From Bacteroidia bacterium (GTDB lineage Bacteria; Bacteroidota; Bacteroidia; 2-12-FULL-35-15): a stretch of DNA of 58,863 nt. Positions 8,580 through 17,588 of this stretch are shown piece by piece. The stretch is taken from positions 1-58,863 of the forward strand of contig JAGVJJ010000034.1 in NCBI GenBank assembly GCA_020051175.1, read 5' to 3'. Position numbers and translations under genes: made by a program. Below the pieces are notes generated by a model. That model was given only the letters and a program-made list of their open reading frames with translations. It had not been told where the DNA came from and searched no databases. Position 1 is the first letter of the stretch. Each line of letters starts with the position of its first letter.

Positions 8580-10772
8580 TTAGAACGATGCCCCGATGCT
8601 TACAAAAATAGTTCTGCCGTTGCCAGGCATAATACCGGGTCCGGGGTAACCACCCGCTCTTCGGGTTGCGTATTTTGCATCTGCAATATTATTTACACCG
8701 GCTTTAAAATTATAATGTTCCATAAATTTGTAAGAAAGTGATGCGTCCATTATCTGGTAGCCAGAAAGTTTTCCAATTGTTCCTGTTGCATTTGGTGTTT
8801 CTGTATTTGCCGCATCGGTGAACACATCTCCAATACTGCTTAATTGAAATGTTGCTGAAAATCCTTTCAGGTAATATGACGCTCCGAGGCGGTGCATATA
8901 TTGAGGCGCATTTTCCACTCTCTTATTTTCAATGGATTTTGCCGGGTCGTTCGAAATGGCTGGATTATTCCATTTTACATATTTCGCATCAATTAATGAA
9001 TTGGATGCAAAAAAATTAATACTGCCAATTTTTGATTTCTCAGTGAAAACCTTTACAACATCTATTTCAATATACGATTCAACACCTTTACTTACCGATG
9101 TACCAATGTTTGTTTTGAATGGCGCTCCGTTTTGAGTTAGCGTACCAATACGATTATCGTAATGCAAGTAAAACACGCCCACATCAAAACTTAAATAATT
9201 TTTTACAGTACCTCTATAACCAAAATCAACATTGAAACCGCTCGCATCTTTTAAGTTAGGGTCAATAATTTCAGTAGTAGCGGATGGGGTAAGTTCTGAA
9301 AACGTAACAGGGCGGTATGCCAACGAATAGTTGCCATACATATTTGTTTTTTCTGTAACCATAAATTCACTTCCTATTCCGTAAAGTAGTAGTTGACGAA
9401 CTCTTTTGTTAGGATTCAACGTACCCGTTTGCGTAGTATTAATATATCCACCACTTTGATTTTCAATATAATCAAAACGAATACCCGGCACTACTTTCAG
9501 TCGCTTGCCAATTTGAAAAATGTTTTCTGCAAATGCAGCATAATTAGTTGTTCCAAATTCTAATGAGCGTCCGTATTGTGGATTAGTGAGGGTTAAATCA
9601 AAATTATTTCCGGTTGTTCCTGCACCGAGTTGATTTCTTTTTGTGTTTCCGCTGTAAACTCTTATACCTCCAGCAAAAATATTTTCTTTTCCGAAGAATT
9701 TGAATTTAATAGATAGTCTTACTTCCGTTCCGTAATTTTTGTAATTATCCCTATCCACTTGTCTTGCATTATATTGAAGTGTTGTTGGATTTATACTATC
9801 TTTTGTTGTGATAGATTTTGTGAAACCAACGCTATTCCGTTCAGCAATGGTAGCAAATGATTTGATTTGCAAATTTACTGATTGTGAAATATCATATTTA
9901 ACTGTAAGCGAAGCGACATTAAATGGTGCGCCAAACCAATTTCTTTCTCTAAACGATTGACGATGATTGTCCTTAAATTGAATATCGGTAAGTCCTCCCG
10001 GCTGCTGACTTTTATAATTCATATTTGTATATTCTCCCGAAAGATTTATTTTTTTTGATAGTTGATAGTTTGCGGAAAAATATCCTGTGTAAATATTGTA
10101 ACGACTATTATTGCGCCACCCTTCAGCATTACGATGATGCAGGAAGCCATAATATGAAAACTTTTTATGCGTTCCTCCAATTGCATTGTAGGTATTGAAC
10201 AAACCGTAAGAACCAACTGTTTGTTGTGTTTCAAAAGATATAGGTTTGTTTGGATTTGCTTTTTTAATTTGATAATTAAGTAATCCACCAAACTGCGGTC
10301 CATATTGTAAAGAAGATGCACCTCTTATTACTTCAATTTTTACCAATGCTTCCATTGGCGGTGTATAATAAGTTTCAGGGTAACCAAAAACTTCCGAACT
10401 AATATCATAGCCATTCTGCCTAACATTAAATTCCCATGAGCGGTTCGGACTTAATCCTCGTGCTGCCACTCCTGCCTGAATACCTGAACCATCATTTTCC
10501 CAAATACTCATTCCCGGCACTTTTGCAAAAACCTGACGAGTATTATTTGTGCTTAGGTCTGCGTTTATTTTATCTAACTGTATGACTTCTGTTTTTTTTC
10601 CTGCATAAATAACATTCTCCTTCATATAAGGCATACGCTCCATTTCGCTTAAAGATTTATATTCATGTATTGTAACTTCATTCAGAGTTAATGTTTTTGT
10701 AGTGTCATTTTGTTGAGCGTGTGCTAATGCGGCAATACTGAAAACAATGATAAGTATTGTTGGTTTTTTCAT
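8580..10772 (-). CDS. TonB-dependent outer-membrane receptor, FecA-like
   Basis: The 730-residue protein starts with a signal peptide ending near AHAQ (residue 19). A TonB-box/linker region (about 25-60) precedes a plug domain (about 65-170) with the motifs TRQVFAKVPGMSIWEN, AARGLSPNRSWEF, and IEVIRGASSLQYGPQFGGLLN. A 22-strand-type barrel follows, ending in an aromatic C-terminal strand (TIFVSIGASF). The NPNRS and QYGPQFGG patterns are typical of FecA-like ferric-citrate or siderophore receptors. There is no N-terminal CarboxypepD_reg domain and no SusD partner, so it is not a glycan SusC. It stands alone with its own terminator, and an inverted repeat at 10826-10842 could be a metal-regulator site. 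The substrate is unproven. Confidence 0.88.
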   Translation of the reverse strand: MKKPTILIIVFSIAALAHAQQNDTTKTLTLNEVTIHEYKSLSEMERMPYMKENVIYAGKKTEVIQLDKINADLSTNNTRQVFAKVPGMSIWENDGSGIQAGVAARGLSPNRSWEFNVRQNGYDISSEVFGYPETYYTPPMEALVKIEVIRGASSLQYGPQFGGLLNYQIKKANPNKPISFETQQTVGSYGLFNTYNAIGGTHKKFSYYGFLHHRNAEGWRNNSRYNIYTGYFSANYQLSKKINLSGEYTNMNYKSQQPGGLTDIQFKDNHRQSFRERNWFGAPFNVASLTVKYDISQSVNLQIKSFATIAERNSVGFTKSITTKDSINPTTLQYNARQVDRDNYKNYGTEVRLSIKFKFFGKENIFAGGIRVYSGNTKRNQLGAGTTGNNFDLTLTNPQYGRSLEFGTTNYAAFAENIFQIGKRLKVVPGIRFDYIENQSGGYINTTQTGTLNPNKRVRQLLLYGIGSEFMVTEKTNMYGNYSLAYRPVTFSELTPSATTEIIDPNLKDASGFNVDFGYRGTVKNYLSFDVGVFYLHYDNRIGTLTQNGAPFKTNIGTSVSKGVESYIEIDVVKVFTEKSKIGSINFFASNSLIDAKYVKWNNPAISNDPAKSIENKRVENAPQYMHRLGASYYLKGFSATFQLSSIGDVFTDAANTETPNATGTIGKLSGYQIMDASLSYKFMEHYNFKAGVNNIADAKYATRRAGGYPGPGIMPGNGRTIFVSIGASF

Positions 10773-10825
10773 CTTGAATTAAAATTTGTGATTGTTAATT
10801 TTATGCTTACGGCACAAAAATGTTA

Positions 10826-10842
10826 TTAAGAATGGTTCTAAA
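10826..10842. promoter_or_regulatory. Imperfect palindrome upstream of the TonB receptor
   Basis: TTAAGAA-tgg-TTCTAAA is an almost symmetric 17-bp site centred 62 bp upstream of the receptor start codon. Position and symmetry fit an operator for a Fur/DtxR-type metal regulator. The assignment is an inference from the position in front of a FecA-like receptor. Confidence 0.4.
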
Positions 10843-11254
10843 CAATACCGTTAATGAGGTATTTTGAAATTATACCTAAAATGTGGTAGGTGGGAGATCT
10901 TTGGGGTTGGGTTGAACGGTCGGAGAATAGTATGCTGTCCGCTCGCTAAGGCATTTTCAATTCAACTCCAAACATTTAACATTCGCTTTCTAAACGGTCC
11001 TTAACATTTATTTCCTTATTTCCGTCGCTCCGATAATAATTCCTATAGTGGCAGAGCGGTGTTTAATTACTCCACTATCAAATTTCCTTGTTTTCATTTC
11101 TGCAATAAGCGTCAAAAAGCGTCTGGTAACGTTTATCTCTATAAAACAGCTGGCCAGCATTAATTTTCATTCTTTCAATTTTACAGCCATAAACCAACTA
11201 TGGTCATTTATTTTGTATAACATTGATTATCAATTATTTGTGGCATCAATTTTG

Positions 11255-11262
11255 TATATTTG
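11255..11262 (+). promoter_or_regulatory. -7 promoter element of the recombinase operon
   Basis: TATATTTG matches the Bacteroidota TAnnTTTG element exactly, 26 bp before the start codon at 11289. No good -33 element at the usual distance was seen. Confidence 0.5.
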
Positions 11263-11288
11263 TAAAGGCCAGAAAATAAATCTGGAAA

Positions 11289-11588
11289 ATGAAAAGAGAT
11301 GAAATAATAAACGGAAAAGCATTTATTAAGCCCCAAATCAGTATTCAGGAATGTAAAGCAATAGTTAATAAAAATGGTCAAAAATACACTGATGAAGAAA
11401 TAATGGAGATAAGAAGCAATTTATTAGTGCTTGTAGAAATAGATTATCACCATTTTTTTAAGTGTATGAGGTCTGAATATGAAAAGCTGAATGAACAAAA
11501 CGAAGAGCCGGAAACAGAAGTGAAAATTGTGACCATGAAACGGAATGAAAATGAAGACAACTCCGAACATTTCCGCATGGCAAGTTAA
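11289..11588 (+). CDS. Small acidic protein upstream of the serine recombinase
   Basis: This 99-residue protein of unknown function is rich in Glu, Asn and Lys. It has a short predicted helical segment (about 38-52, EEIMEIRSNLLVLVE) and a charged C-terminal tail. It lies 29 bp upstream of the recombinase gene in the same direction and behind a TATATTTG element, so the two are probably cotranscribed. Small proteins in this position sometimes act as accessory or directionality factors, but nothing in the sequence shows that here. I do not recognise a family. Confidence 0.6.
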   Translation: MKRDEIINGKAFIKPQISIQECKAIVNKNGQKYTDEEIMEIRSNLLVLVEIDYHHFFKCMRSEYEKLNEQNEEPETEVKIVTMKRNENEDNSEHFRMAS

Positions 11589-11617
11589 AGTTAATATTGT
11601 AATAAAATTAAAAAACT

Positions 11618-13177
11618 ATGAAACGCAGAGCAATTATTTATATCCGTGTATCTACTGATGAACAGGCAGATAAAGGATACAGTTTGCAGTATCAGAAAGA
11701 ACGTTTAGAAAAGTATTGTGAGATACAAAATATTGAAATTGTTGCGGTATTTAAAGAAGATTACTCCGCAAAAACTTTTAACAGACCTGAGTTTACAAAG
11801 CTGTTGGCTCTATTAAAGAAAAATCGCAATTTGATAGACCTACTTCTATTTACCAAATGGGACAGGTTTTCAAGAAACGCAGGTGATGCTTATGGAATGA
11901 TTAACCAATTAAATAAGTTGGGAGTTGAGCCACAAGCAATGGAACAGCCTTTAGACCTCACTATTCCTGAAAACAAAATTATGTTAGCGGTGTACTTGGC
12001 AGCTCCCGAAGTAGAGAATGACCGCAGAGCATTAAATGTATTAGTGGGTATGCGCAGAGCCAGAAAAGAAGGACGTTGGATGGCCACTGCACCTAAAGGA
12101 TATAAAAACGCCCGTGACGAAAACAATAAAAAAATAATAAGTCCAAGTGCGGAAGCTCCTTTTATTAGATGGATTTTTGAGGAATTAAGTACAGGTGTAT
12201 ATAACGTTGCACAGCTTTGGCAAATGTCGAAAGAAAAAGGATTTAAATGCAGCAAAAACAATTTTTGGAACATTATCCGTAATCCGGCATATTGCGGTAA
12301 AATTCCTATTCCTGCGTATAAAGATGAAGAAGCAGCTATTGTACAGGGTAGCCACGAACCACTTATATCAGAAGAGCTATTTTATTATGTTCAGGACATT
12401 TTAGATGGCCGTAAGAAAAACGTACCAACCAAAAACTCCCGGAAAGATGAACTGCCTTTAAGAGGGTTTTTAATCTGTCGCAAATGTGGCCAATTACTTA
12501 CCGGTAGTGCCTCAAAAGGGAACGGAGGAAGATACTTCTACTATCATTGCCGGAAAGGTTGTAACGAGCGTTTTAAAGCCATAGAAGCGAATCAGCTTTT
12601 TATTGCAGAGTTGGAAAAAATTGCTGCTGAACCAGAAGAAATAGAGTTGTATTATAAACTAATGGAAAAAGCGTTTAAAGAAAATGGTGAGGATAAAAGC
12701 AAAGCACTGTATCATATTAAGGTAGAGATAGAAAAGAATCGGGAAAGGATTAATAATGCCCAACAAATGATGCTGGACGGTCAACTGGACGCTTCGGACT
12801 ATAAAGATGTAAAAAGGAGGTATGAGCCGGAGATTGACAGGTTAGTTCGTAAATCAATGGCAATTGCCTCTATGGATTCCAACTACAAAAAATACTTAGA
12901 TAAAGGCTTTGGATTAATCAAACAGTTTGCATACGACTACAGCAGAGCGGATTTAGCTACCAAACAACAACTTATTGGTTCGGTTTTTCCTGAAAAATTG
13001 ACTTTTGAAAATAAACAATATCGAACCAATACTATGATGACAGTGATTTGGAAAATTTGCAGCAATATCAATGCTTTTGGGGCAAAAAAAAGTGGGACTG
13101 AAACATTTGATGCGTTTCAGTCCCACAGGGTGATCCCGCTGGGATTCGAACCCAGGACCCCTACATTAAAAGTGTAA
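11618..13177 (+). CDS. Large serine recombinase, C-terminus reads through an antisense tRNA
   Basis: The 519-residue frame has the resolvase domain (about 1-150) with the nucleophile Ser in YIRVSTDEQ (S11) and the WDRFSRN motif. A Recombinase domain (about 165-265; GYKNARDENNKK, IRNPAYCGK) follows, then a zinc ribbon (CRKCGQ, later YYHCRKGC) and a coiled-coil tail (about 340-410). It should integrate or excise DNA at short att sites. The last about 30 codons are not recombinase: they cross a 13-bp-stem terminator hairpin (13092-13126) and the antisense of tRNA-Lys (SHRVIPLGFEPR is the telltale translated tRNA). The native end was therefore probably replaced by host sequence on insertion near 13060-13090. 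No cargo genes beyond the small upstream protein are visible, so this is a minimal or remnant element. Confidence 0.88.
   Translation: MKRRAIIYIRVSTDEQADKGYSLQYQKERLEKYCEIQNIEIVAVFKEDYSAKTFNRPEFTKLLALLKKNRNLIDLLLFTKWDRFSRNAGDAYGMINQLNKLGVEPQAMEQPLDLTIPENKIMLAVYLAAPEVENDRRALNVLVGMRRARKEGRWMATAPKGYKNARDENNKKIISPSAEAPFIRWIFEELSTGVYNVAQLWQMSKEKGFKCSKNNFWNIIRNPAYCGKIPIPAYKDEEAAIVQGSHEPLISEELFYYVQDILDGRKKNVPTKNSRKDELPLRGFLICRKCGQLLTGSASKGNGGRYFYYHCRKGCNERFKAIEANQLFIAELEKIAAEPEEIELYYKLMEKAFKENGEDKSKALYHIKVEIEKNRERINNAQQMMLDGQLDASDYKDVKRRYEPEIDRLVRKSMAIASMDSNYKKYLDKGFGLIKQFAYDYSRADLATKQQLIGSVFPEKLTFENKQYRTNTMMTVIWKICSNINAFGAKKSGTETFDAFQSHRVIPLGFEPRTPTLKV
13084..13126 (-). terminator. Rho-independent terminator of tRNA-Lys
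   Basis: On the minus strand a perfect 13-bp stem (GTGGGACTGAAAC with GTTTCAGTCCCAC, arms 13114-13126 and 13092-13104) with a 9-nt loop is followed by eight T. It begins 5 bp past the tRNA 3' end. It lies antisense inside the recombinase reading frame. Confidence 0.85.
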
Positions 13178-13203
13178 TGCTCTACCAGCTGAGCTACGGA
13201 ATC
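13131..13203 (-). tRNA. tRNA-Lys (anticodon TTT)
   Basis: The minus strand folds into a 73-nt cloverleaf. The acceptor stem is GATTCCG (13203-13197) with CGGGATC (13138-13132) and discriminator A at 13131. The D arm is GCTCAGCTGGTAGAGC, the anticodon stem TTACA/TGTAG has loop CTTTTAA (anticodon TTT), and the T arm contains GGTTCGAATCC. CCA is not encoded. A terminator follows directly. Confidence 0.97.
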
Positions 13204-13420
13204 TAATCTACACTTTAATTGTAGTCCCAATGTTGAAATTGGGAGTGCAAATATAGAAGCAATATTTTTACTTCCAAAACCTTTTTTAAAATATTCTTAT
13301 TTTTTTTCTTTTTTATTGATTGTCAGGTATTTAAATTTTAATTTTTTTCTCTCCTTTTGGCACTTTCTTTCATCAGAATCAAAAAATACACTATAATTGT
13401 ATAAATATCATCAAAAAAAC

Positions 13421-13879
13421 ATGAAATCAAAACTGGAAATTAAACCTGGTGTTGGTCTTTCTTCGTTGCTCTTTGGTGCCTCCATGGAGGAGGCCGAAAA
13501 AAAGTTTGGTAAACCCGAGGATGCACAGTTAATTGATGATATCGAGGAGTTTCAAACTACCGTTTGGCACTATTGGGAAAGTGGTTTTACACTCTTTTTT
13601 GACGAACAAAACAACAAGCTGTTCAATTGTGCTGAAATCGACAATGAAGAGGCGCAGCTCTGGGGTAAAAAAGTGTTTGAGCTCAAGGAAAAACAGATTA
13701 TTGACTTATTCCGTGAAAACGGGATTACTTTATATGAATCGGAGCAGCACGACTGGGGCGAAAAGAGGTTGAGTTTTGATGAAGCAAATATTGACTTTTA
13801 TTTCGAAAAAAACAGGCTCGTATCTATCAACTTCTGCAAACCATTGCTGAACGCACAAGTATTAATATTGAAGAACTGA
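13421..13879 (+). CDS. Conserved hypothetical protein before shikimate kinase
   Basis: I place the start at the ATG at 13421 (MKSKLEIKPG, 152 residues) rather than 13397, because the eight extra residues look like leader sequence. There is no signal peptide or membrane segment, so it is probably cytoplasmic. The sequence alternates beta strands and charged helices, with motifs GVGLSSLLFG, VWHYWESGFTLFFD and EKRLSFDEANIDFYFE, and looks like a small alpha/beta domain. Its stop overlaps the start of aroK by one base (TGATG), so the two are translationally coupled. I do not recognise a named family. Confidence 0.75.
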   Translation: MKSKLEIKPGVGLSSLLFGASMEEAEKKFGKPEDAQLIDDIEEFQTTVWHYWESGFTLFFDEQNNKLFNCAEIDNEEAQLWGKKVFELKEKQIIDLFRENGITLYESEQHDWGEKRLSFDEANIDFYFEKNRLVSINFCKPLLNAQVLILKN

Positions 13880-14394
13880 TGGCGAAATTTTTTTTAGTAG
13901 GATATATGGGCAGTGGTAAATCCACTATTGGTAAACAGCTCGCTGCCAAACTCAAATACGACTTTATTGATCTGGATTCATTGATAGAAACGGACTATCA
14001 TATGAGTATTAATGAAATATTTGCTACCAAAGGTGAAGCCGAATTCCGGGGCATGGAGCACAATACTTTAAAAAAAGTCCTTGAAAAAAACAACGTGGTG
14101 GTGGCCTGCGGGGGTGGAACACCTTGTTATTACGACAATATGGAGCTGATGAATCGTAATGGTATCACCATTTATATAAAAATGAGCACAGATACGCTCA
14201 TCAGCCGCCTGAGCCAGGCAAAAAACAGTCGCCCGCTGCTGGAAAATAAAACAGAAGATGAGTTAAGAACTTTTGTTGCCTCTCAATTGGAAAGACGTGA
14301 AGATACCTACCACCAGGCCCATTACGTGGTAAAAGGAAAAGACTTAAATATTCCCGAACTGGCTAAATTTATAAAAGAACAGGTTGGGGTGTAG
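13879..14394 (+). CDS. aroK: Shikimate kinase
   Basis: The 171-residue protein phosphorylates shikimate to shikimate 3-phosphate in the chorismate pathway, using ATP in the cytoplasm. It has the Walker A loop GYMGSGKST (8-16), the shikimate-binding DLDSLIE (about 32-38), EAEFRGME (about 53-60), the GGG turn in VVACGGGTPCYY, and the LID Arg in NSRPLL (about 117). Length is usual for the family. Its start codon overlaps the stop of the upstream hypothetical gene. Confidence 0.97.
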   Translation: MAKFFLVGYMGSGKSTIGKQLAAKLKYDFIDLDSLIETDYHMSINEIFATKGEAEFRGMEHNTLKKVLEKNNVVVACGGGTPCYYDNMELMNRNGITIYIKMSTDTLISRLSQAKNSRPLLENKTEDELRTFVASQLERREDTYHQAHYVVKGKDLNIPELAKFIKEQVGV

Positions 14395-14399
14395 CTTTT

Positions 14400-14536
14400 T
14401 TTAGTTTCAAGTTTCAGGTTTTAAGTTTAGTGTATAGCCGGTTTTGGCATATGCTCGAAGTAGTTTATTATAATAAGGCGGAAAGTTAAACTCAAATATG
14501 AAGCCTTGAACGTGAAACCTGAAACATTAAACTAAA
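14400..14536. repeat. Long inverted repeat between convergent genes
   Basis: Arms 14400-14421 and 14515-14536 match in two blocks (TTTAGTTT and GTTTCAGGTTT, 19 paired bases with a 3-nt internal loop). The right arm runs into the stop codon of the downstream minus-strand gene. The element may terminate both convergent transcripts. Similar TTTCAAGTTTC and TTTCAGGTTTT words recur at about 38677-38702, so it may be a dispersed intergenic repeat. Confidence 0.6.
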
Positions 14537-15494
14537 TAGCCTGCCACTTCTTAACCTTATTGATAAACTCTGAAACCTGCTGGGCTGGCCATAAAGGGAG
14601 TTGTTTTCCATCGCTTATTTTACAATACAGGGTCATCTGAAACAAGGCGCGCAATGTGCTGAACCAGGGAATTAATTTTATTTCTGTTTCCGATAATTTT
14701 CGTTGTGTCTGATAGCCTTCTAAAAAGGCATCCATAATCTGTGGTGTTTTATTTTTATGGTCGTACCACCTGAAAACACCAATATCATAAGCAAGAAAAC
14801 CTTCTCCAAAAAAATCGAAATCAAAAAAAGTGAATTGGTTGCCTTCGGTAATGTGAAAATTTTCTGCCTGCAAATCGCCATGGCAAATACCTTTTGACAA
14901 TTCTTTTTGATTTATACCGTTGAATCGGGCCAGGAACTCATTTTTTAAGTGTTCAAGGTAGGCATATTGTTCGGGGTAATCCGTTAATACGGTTTTTAAA
15001 ACGTTTAATGTGATTTCAAACTGAACTTCAATCGAATAATTGTGTGCTACCTGGCCAAACGATTTATTGCTTGTTAAATTGTGTATCCGGCCGGTTTCTG
15101 AGCCCAGCAGAAAAGCCTGTTCTGTCGTAAGTTTCCTTATTTGCTGTCCCGGAGCATAAAAAAATAGAACAGCGTGGCGTAAGCCCTCCGGAGCATCAAT
15201 AGCTTGTATGTATTGGGCGTGTTTGTCTTTTATCGGGTAGGATACGGGAATGCTATTTTCATGTAAGTGTATTAAAAGCCTGGTCTCAGTTTCAATGCTT
15301 TCAAGGCTGCGCCAGTTGTGTTTATAAACACGAAGTACATACTTTTCTCTGTCTGTGTTTACAAGATAAGTATCATTAAAACCGCGTTTTAGAAAAGTAA
15401 TGGAGGCTTCAGTCCCGGTTTCGTAATGTTCCGAAACCAGCTGCAGAAGTGCATTTGCCGAAAGTGTAGAATAGTTAACAGAGAAGGTCGGCAT
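14532..15494 (-). CDS. APH/choline-kinase-fold phosphotransferase
   Basis: The 320-residue cytoplasmic protein has the aminoglycoside-phosphotransferase fold. The ATP-side Lys lies in KYVLRVYK (about 51-58). The catalytic loop is ICHGDLQAENFH (H-G-D-x4-N, about 203-214), and the metal-binding DFDFFGEG (about 224-231) follows. The family phosphorylates small hydroxyl metabolites (homoserine, choline, methylthioribose, aminoglycosides) or proteins (SrkA). Nothing here singles out a substrate, and there is no resistance-gene context. It lies directly downstream of the DUF4907 lipoprotein gene, with the stop and start codons adjacent. Confidence 0.82.
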   Translation of the reverse strand: MPTFSVNYSTLSANALLQLVSEHYETGTEASITFLKRGFNDTYLVNTDREKYVLRVYKHNWRSLESIETETRLLIHLHENSIPVSYPIKDKHAQYIQAIDAPEGLRHAVLFFYAPGQQIRKLTTEQAFLLGSETGRIHNLTSNKSFGQVAHNYSIEVQFEITLNVLKTVLTDYPEQYAYLEHLKNEFLARFNGINQKELSKGICHGDLQAENFHITEGNQFTFFDFDFFGEGFLAYDIGVFRWYDHKNKTPQIMDAFLEGYQTQRKLSETEIKLIPWFSTLRALFQMTLYCKISDGKQLPLWPAQQVSEFINKVKKWQAI

Positions 15495-15932
15495 TTACTT
15501 TTTTATTACACCCAGGCTGTCCAGTTCATTTACCGAAATTGTAGGGAGAGAGCCGCTTTTTTTCATTTTGTCGGCTGCAAGCGTTCCAACTGTTAGGGCA
15601 TCCTTTTCGGTTTTAAAGGCATCATTCCCCGGAATGGCCGGAATAATAGGCTGATGTATCATCTTTTTGCCGTCCACATAAATATCATAGCCCCAGCCTT
15701 TCGCCTTGCCTGTGTGGTCTTTTACTTCAAACACCCTGGTTTCAATCTTATCTGAACTAATCTGTGGCAGCTGTGAAGCGGGTGTGTTGTTTTGTGCGGA
15801 TGGAGGTGGGGCAACCGGTGCAGTTTCTACTGGCAGCGCTTTCTGTTCAGGCTGTTCGTTGCTGCAGGATGAAACCACCAAACCCAGAAATACGAATGCG
15901 AAACAAACAGGTAGTGATTTGTAATGGTTCAT
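15495..15932 (-). CDS. DUF4907-type lipoprotein
   Basis: I chose the ATG at 15932 (MNHYKSLPV, 145 residues), since it begins a lipoprotein signal peptide with the lipobox VVSSC. A longer frame from 16019 only adds non-signal sequence. After the lipidated Cys comes a Pro/Ala/Thr-rich linker. The following domain (VFEVKDHTGKAKGWGYDIYV, then KKMIHQPIIPAIPGNDAF) matches the small DUF4907 family of Bacteroidota. It should sit on a periplasmic membrane face. The function is unknown. It lies immediately upstream of the phosphotransferase gene in the same direction. Confidence 0.72.
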   Translation of the reverse strand: MNHYKSLPVCFAFVFLGLVVSSCSNEQPEQKALPVETAPVAPPPSAQNNTPASQLPQISSDKIETRVFEVKDHTGKAKGWGYDIYVDGKKMIHQPIIPAIPGNDAFKTEKDALTVGTLAADKMKKSGSLPTISVNELDSLGVIKK

Positions 15933-16087
15933 AGTCATAAAGGTATTTAATACCATCTGCAAAAATAGTGAATTAATCATAACTGGAAGACGGCAAATAA
16001 TACTCCATTGCCTGTTCAAATCTCCTTGCCTGGCGTTTCTGTTTTTTCTTTTAAAATAGTATCTTTAATGCCAATTTACAAGGGCGA

Positions 16088-17530
16088 ATGAACGGTCAGA
16101 ACAAGCATGCACAACCTTTAATAATGGTATTAGCCACAACCATTGTATTGATTATTGCATCACTGATGGATACTCAAACCCGCATTGCCGGCTGGGAAAC
16201 CAAGCCGGTAGCGCCTCTTTCTGACATTCTATCGGCCAGCACCAAGGTTATTGATTCTTCTGCTGTATTGGCCCTTGCTGATTCTGTTGCAAAAAGCGAC
16301 AGCATGGCGCTGTCTGTACTTGGTATTCCTTACGATTCAGCTGCAATCATTGATTTCCGGAATGATTCTACCTGTGCCCTTGCACACTTTTTTGAAGCAT
16401 TGAATGCAACAAAAAAAACAAAGAATAAAACGCGTATCGCCTATTTCGGTGATTCAATGATTGAAGGCGATTTGATTACTCAGGACCTCAGGAGTTGTAT
16501 GCAGGATACTTTTGGCGGATACGGAGTGGGCTTTGTTCCCATTACATCTATTGTTGCAGGGTTCAGAAGTACGGTGGTCCATTCTTTTGGCAATTGGGAA
16601 ACCTATCACCTTTTAAAAAATCCTCCTGCCAACCACGTACTGGGCATTTCGGGCTATAGCTTTGTTCCTGTTGTTGTAAATTCAGAAGATACCACCGCAG
16701 CTCAGAGCGACAGCTGGGTAAAGTATGTTGCCGTGAATCAAAAGCACATCAATAAGTTTTATGAATCCAGGCTCTTGTATGGCAGATGCGAAGAAGGAAA
16801 TTATGCCATTATCAATGGCGGGAGATATGCGCTGAAAGGACAAAATTCTGTGAACGAGCTTGCCATCAATCATTCCGCAGGAGCGCAGGCCATTAAGGCC
16901 TCATTCCAATGTAAAAGCCCTGTCGATATTTTTGGTTTCAGCATGGAAAGTGATAGTGGTGTGTTTGTCGATAATTTTTCTTTCAGGGGTAATTCCGGAA
17001 TGCCCATTACCAAGGTGCCTCAGAGTGTATACTCCGGCACTAACCGTTACCTGGATTACGATTTGATTATTCTGGAATATGGCCTGAATGCAGTAAATTC
17101 AAAGGTTACCGATTTCTCCTGGTATGAAAGAGGTATGAATAATGTAATAAAGCACATACAGGCCAGCTTTCCGGAAACCAGTATTCTGTTGATAAGCGTG
17201 GGCGATAAAAGTTACCGTAAAAACGGAGTTTACGAAACCGACCCGAGTGTGCCTATTTTAGTGGAAGCGCAGAGGCGTATGGCAAAAGACAATAAAATAG
17301 CGTTCTGGAGCCTGTATGATGCAATGGGGGGCTATGGCTCTATGGTAAAGTGGGTGCAGGGCGATACAGCTTATGCAAATAAAGATTATACGCACTTCAA
17401 TTTTAAAGGAGCACATAAGGCAGGTAAAATGCTATTCACAAAGCTGATGGATGAATACAATGCATACAATAAGCGTAAGGTTGAACAGCCACAGCCAGCT
17501 CTTATTACGCAAAAAACGATAGTAGAATAA
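16088..17530 (+). CDS. SGNH/GDSL-hydrolase-like protein, membrane-anchored
   Basis: The 480-residue protein has one N-terminal hydrophobic segment (about 11-27) acting as anchor or signal. The SGNH block I motif is IAYFGDSMIEGD (nucleophile Ser near residue 124). The Gly/Asn blocks are less clear, with LIILEYGLNAVN (about 325-336) in the block III place. The C-terminal catalytic pair is in NKDYTHFNFKG (Asp and His, about 437-447). Family members remove or transfer acyl groups on cell-wall or surface polysaccharides. A related second copy follows 58 bp downstream. Bacteroidota loci of this type often add an MBOAT acyltransferase; none is here. The hydrolase fold is well supported; the substrate is unknown. 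Confidence 0.75.
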   Translation: MNGQNKHAQPLIMVLATTIVLIIASLMDTQTRIAGWETKPVAPLSDILSASTKVIDSSAVLALADSVAKSDSMALSVLGIPYDSAAIIDFRNDSTCALAHFFEALNATKKTKNKTRIAYFGDSMIEGDLITQDLRSCMQDTFGGYGVGFVPITSIVAGFRSTVVHSFGNWETYHLLKNPPANHVLGISGYSFVPVVVNSEDTTAAQSDSWVKYVAVNQKHINKFYESRLLYGRCEEGNYAIINGGRYALKGQNSVNELAINHSAGAQAIKASFQCKSPVDIFGFSMESDSGVFVDNFSFRGNSGMPITKVPQSVYSGTNRYLDYDLIILEYGLNAVNSKVTDFSWYERGMNNVIKHIQASFPETSILLISVGDKSYRKNGVYETDPSVPILVEAQRRMAKDNKIAFWSLYDAMGGYGSMVKWVQGDTAYANKDYTHFNFKGAHKAGKMLFTKLMDEYNAYNKRKVEQPQPALITQKTIVE

Positions 17531-17588
17531 AGAACAATAATTCTTTTGCACGGGGCAATTTCTTCTGCAAAAACAATACTGATAATTT

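Larger units (their letters stand above)
10773..11288. other. Intergenic region between TonB receptor and recombinase element
   Basis: This 516-bp gap separates two divergent units. It holds the inverted repeat of the TonB promoter (10826-10842) and a TATATTTG promoter element (11255-11262) for the recombinase operon. A plus-strand frame at 11048-11302 has no recognisable features and I do not call it. The left end of the recombinase element should lie here, but I could not identify an attachment site. Confidence 0.5.

Noticed and set aside
11048-11302. Plus-strand frame of 84 residues before the recombinase operon
   Set aside because: No recognisable motif; it overlaps the start of the next gene and the promoter element at 11255-11262.
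13127-13177. C-terminal recombinase residues as a genuine domain
   Set aside because: They are the translated antisense of tRNA-Lys, not a conserved recombinase part.
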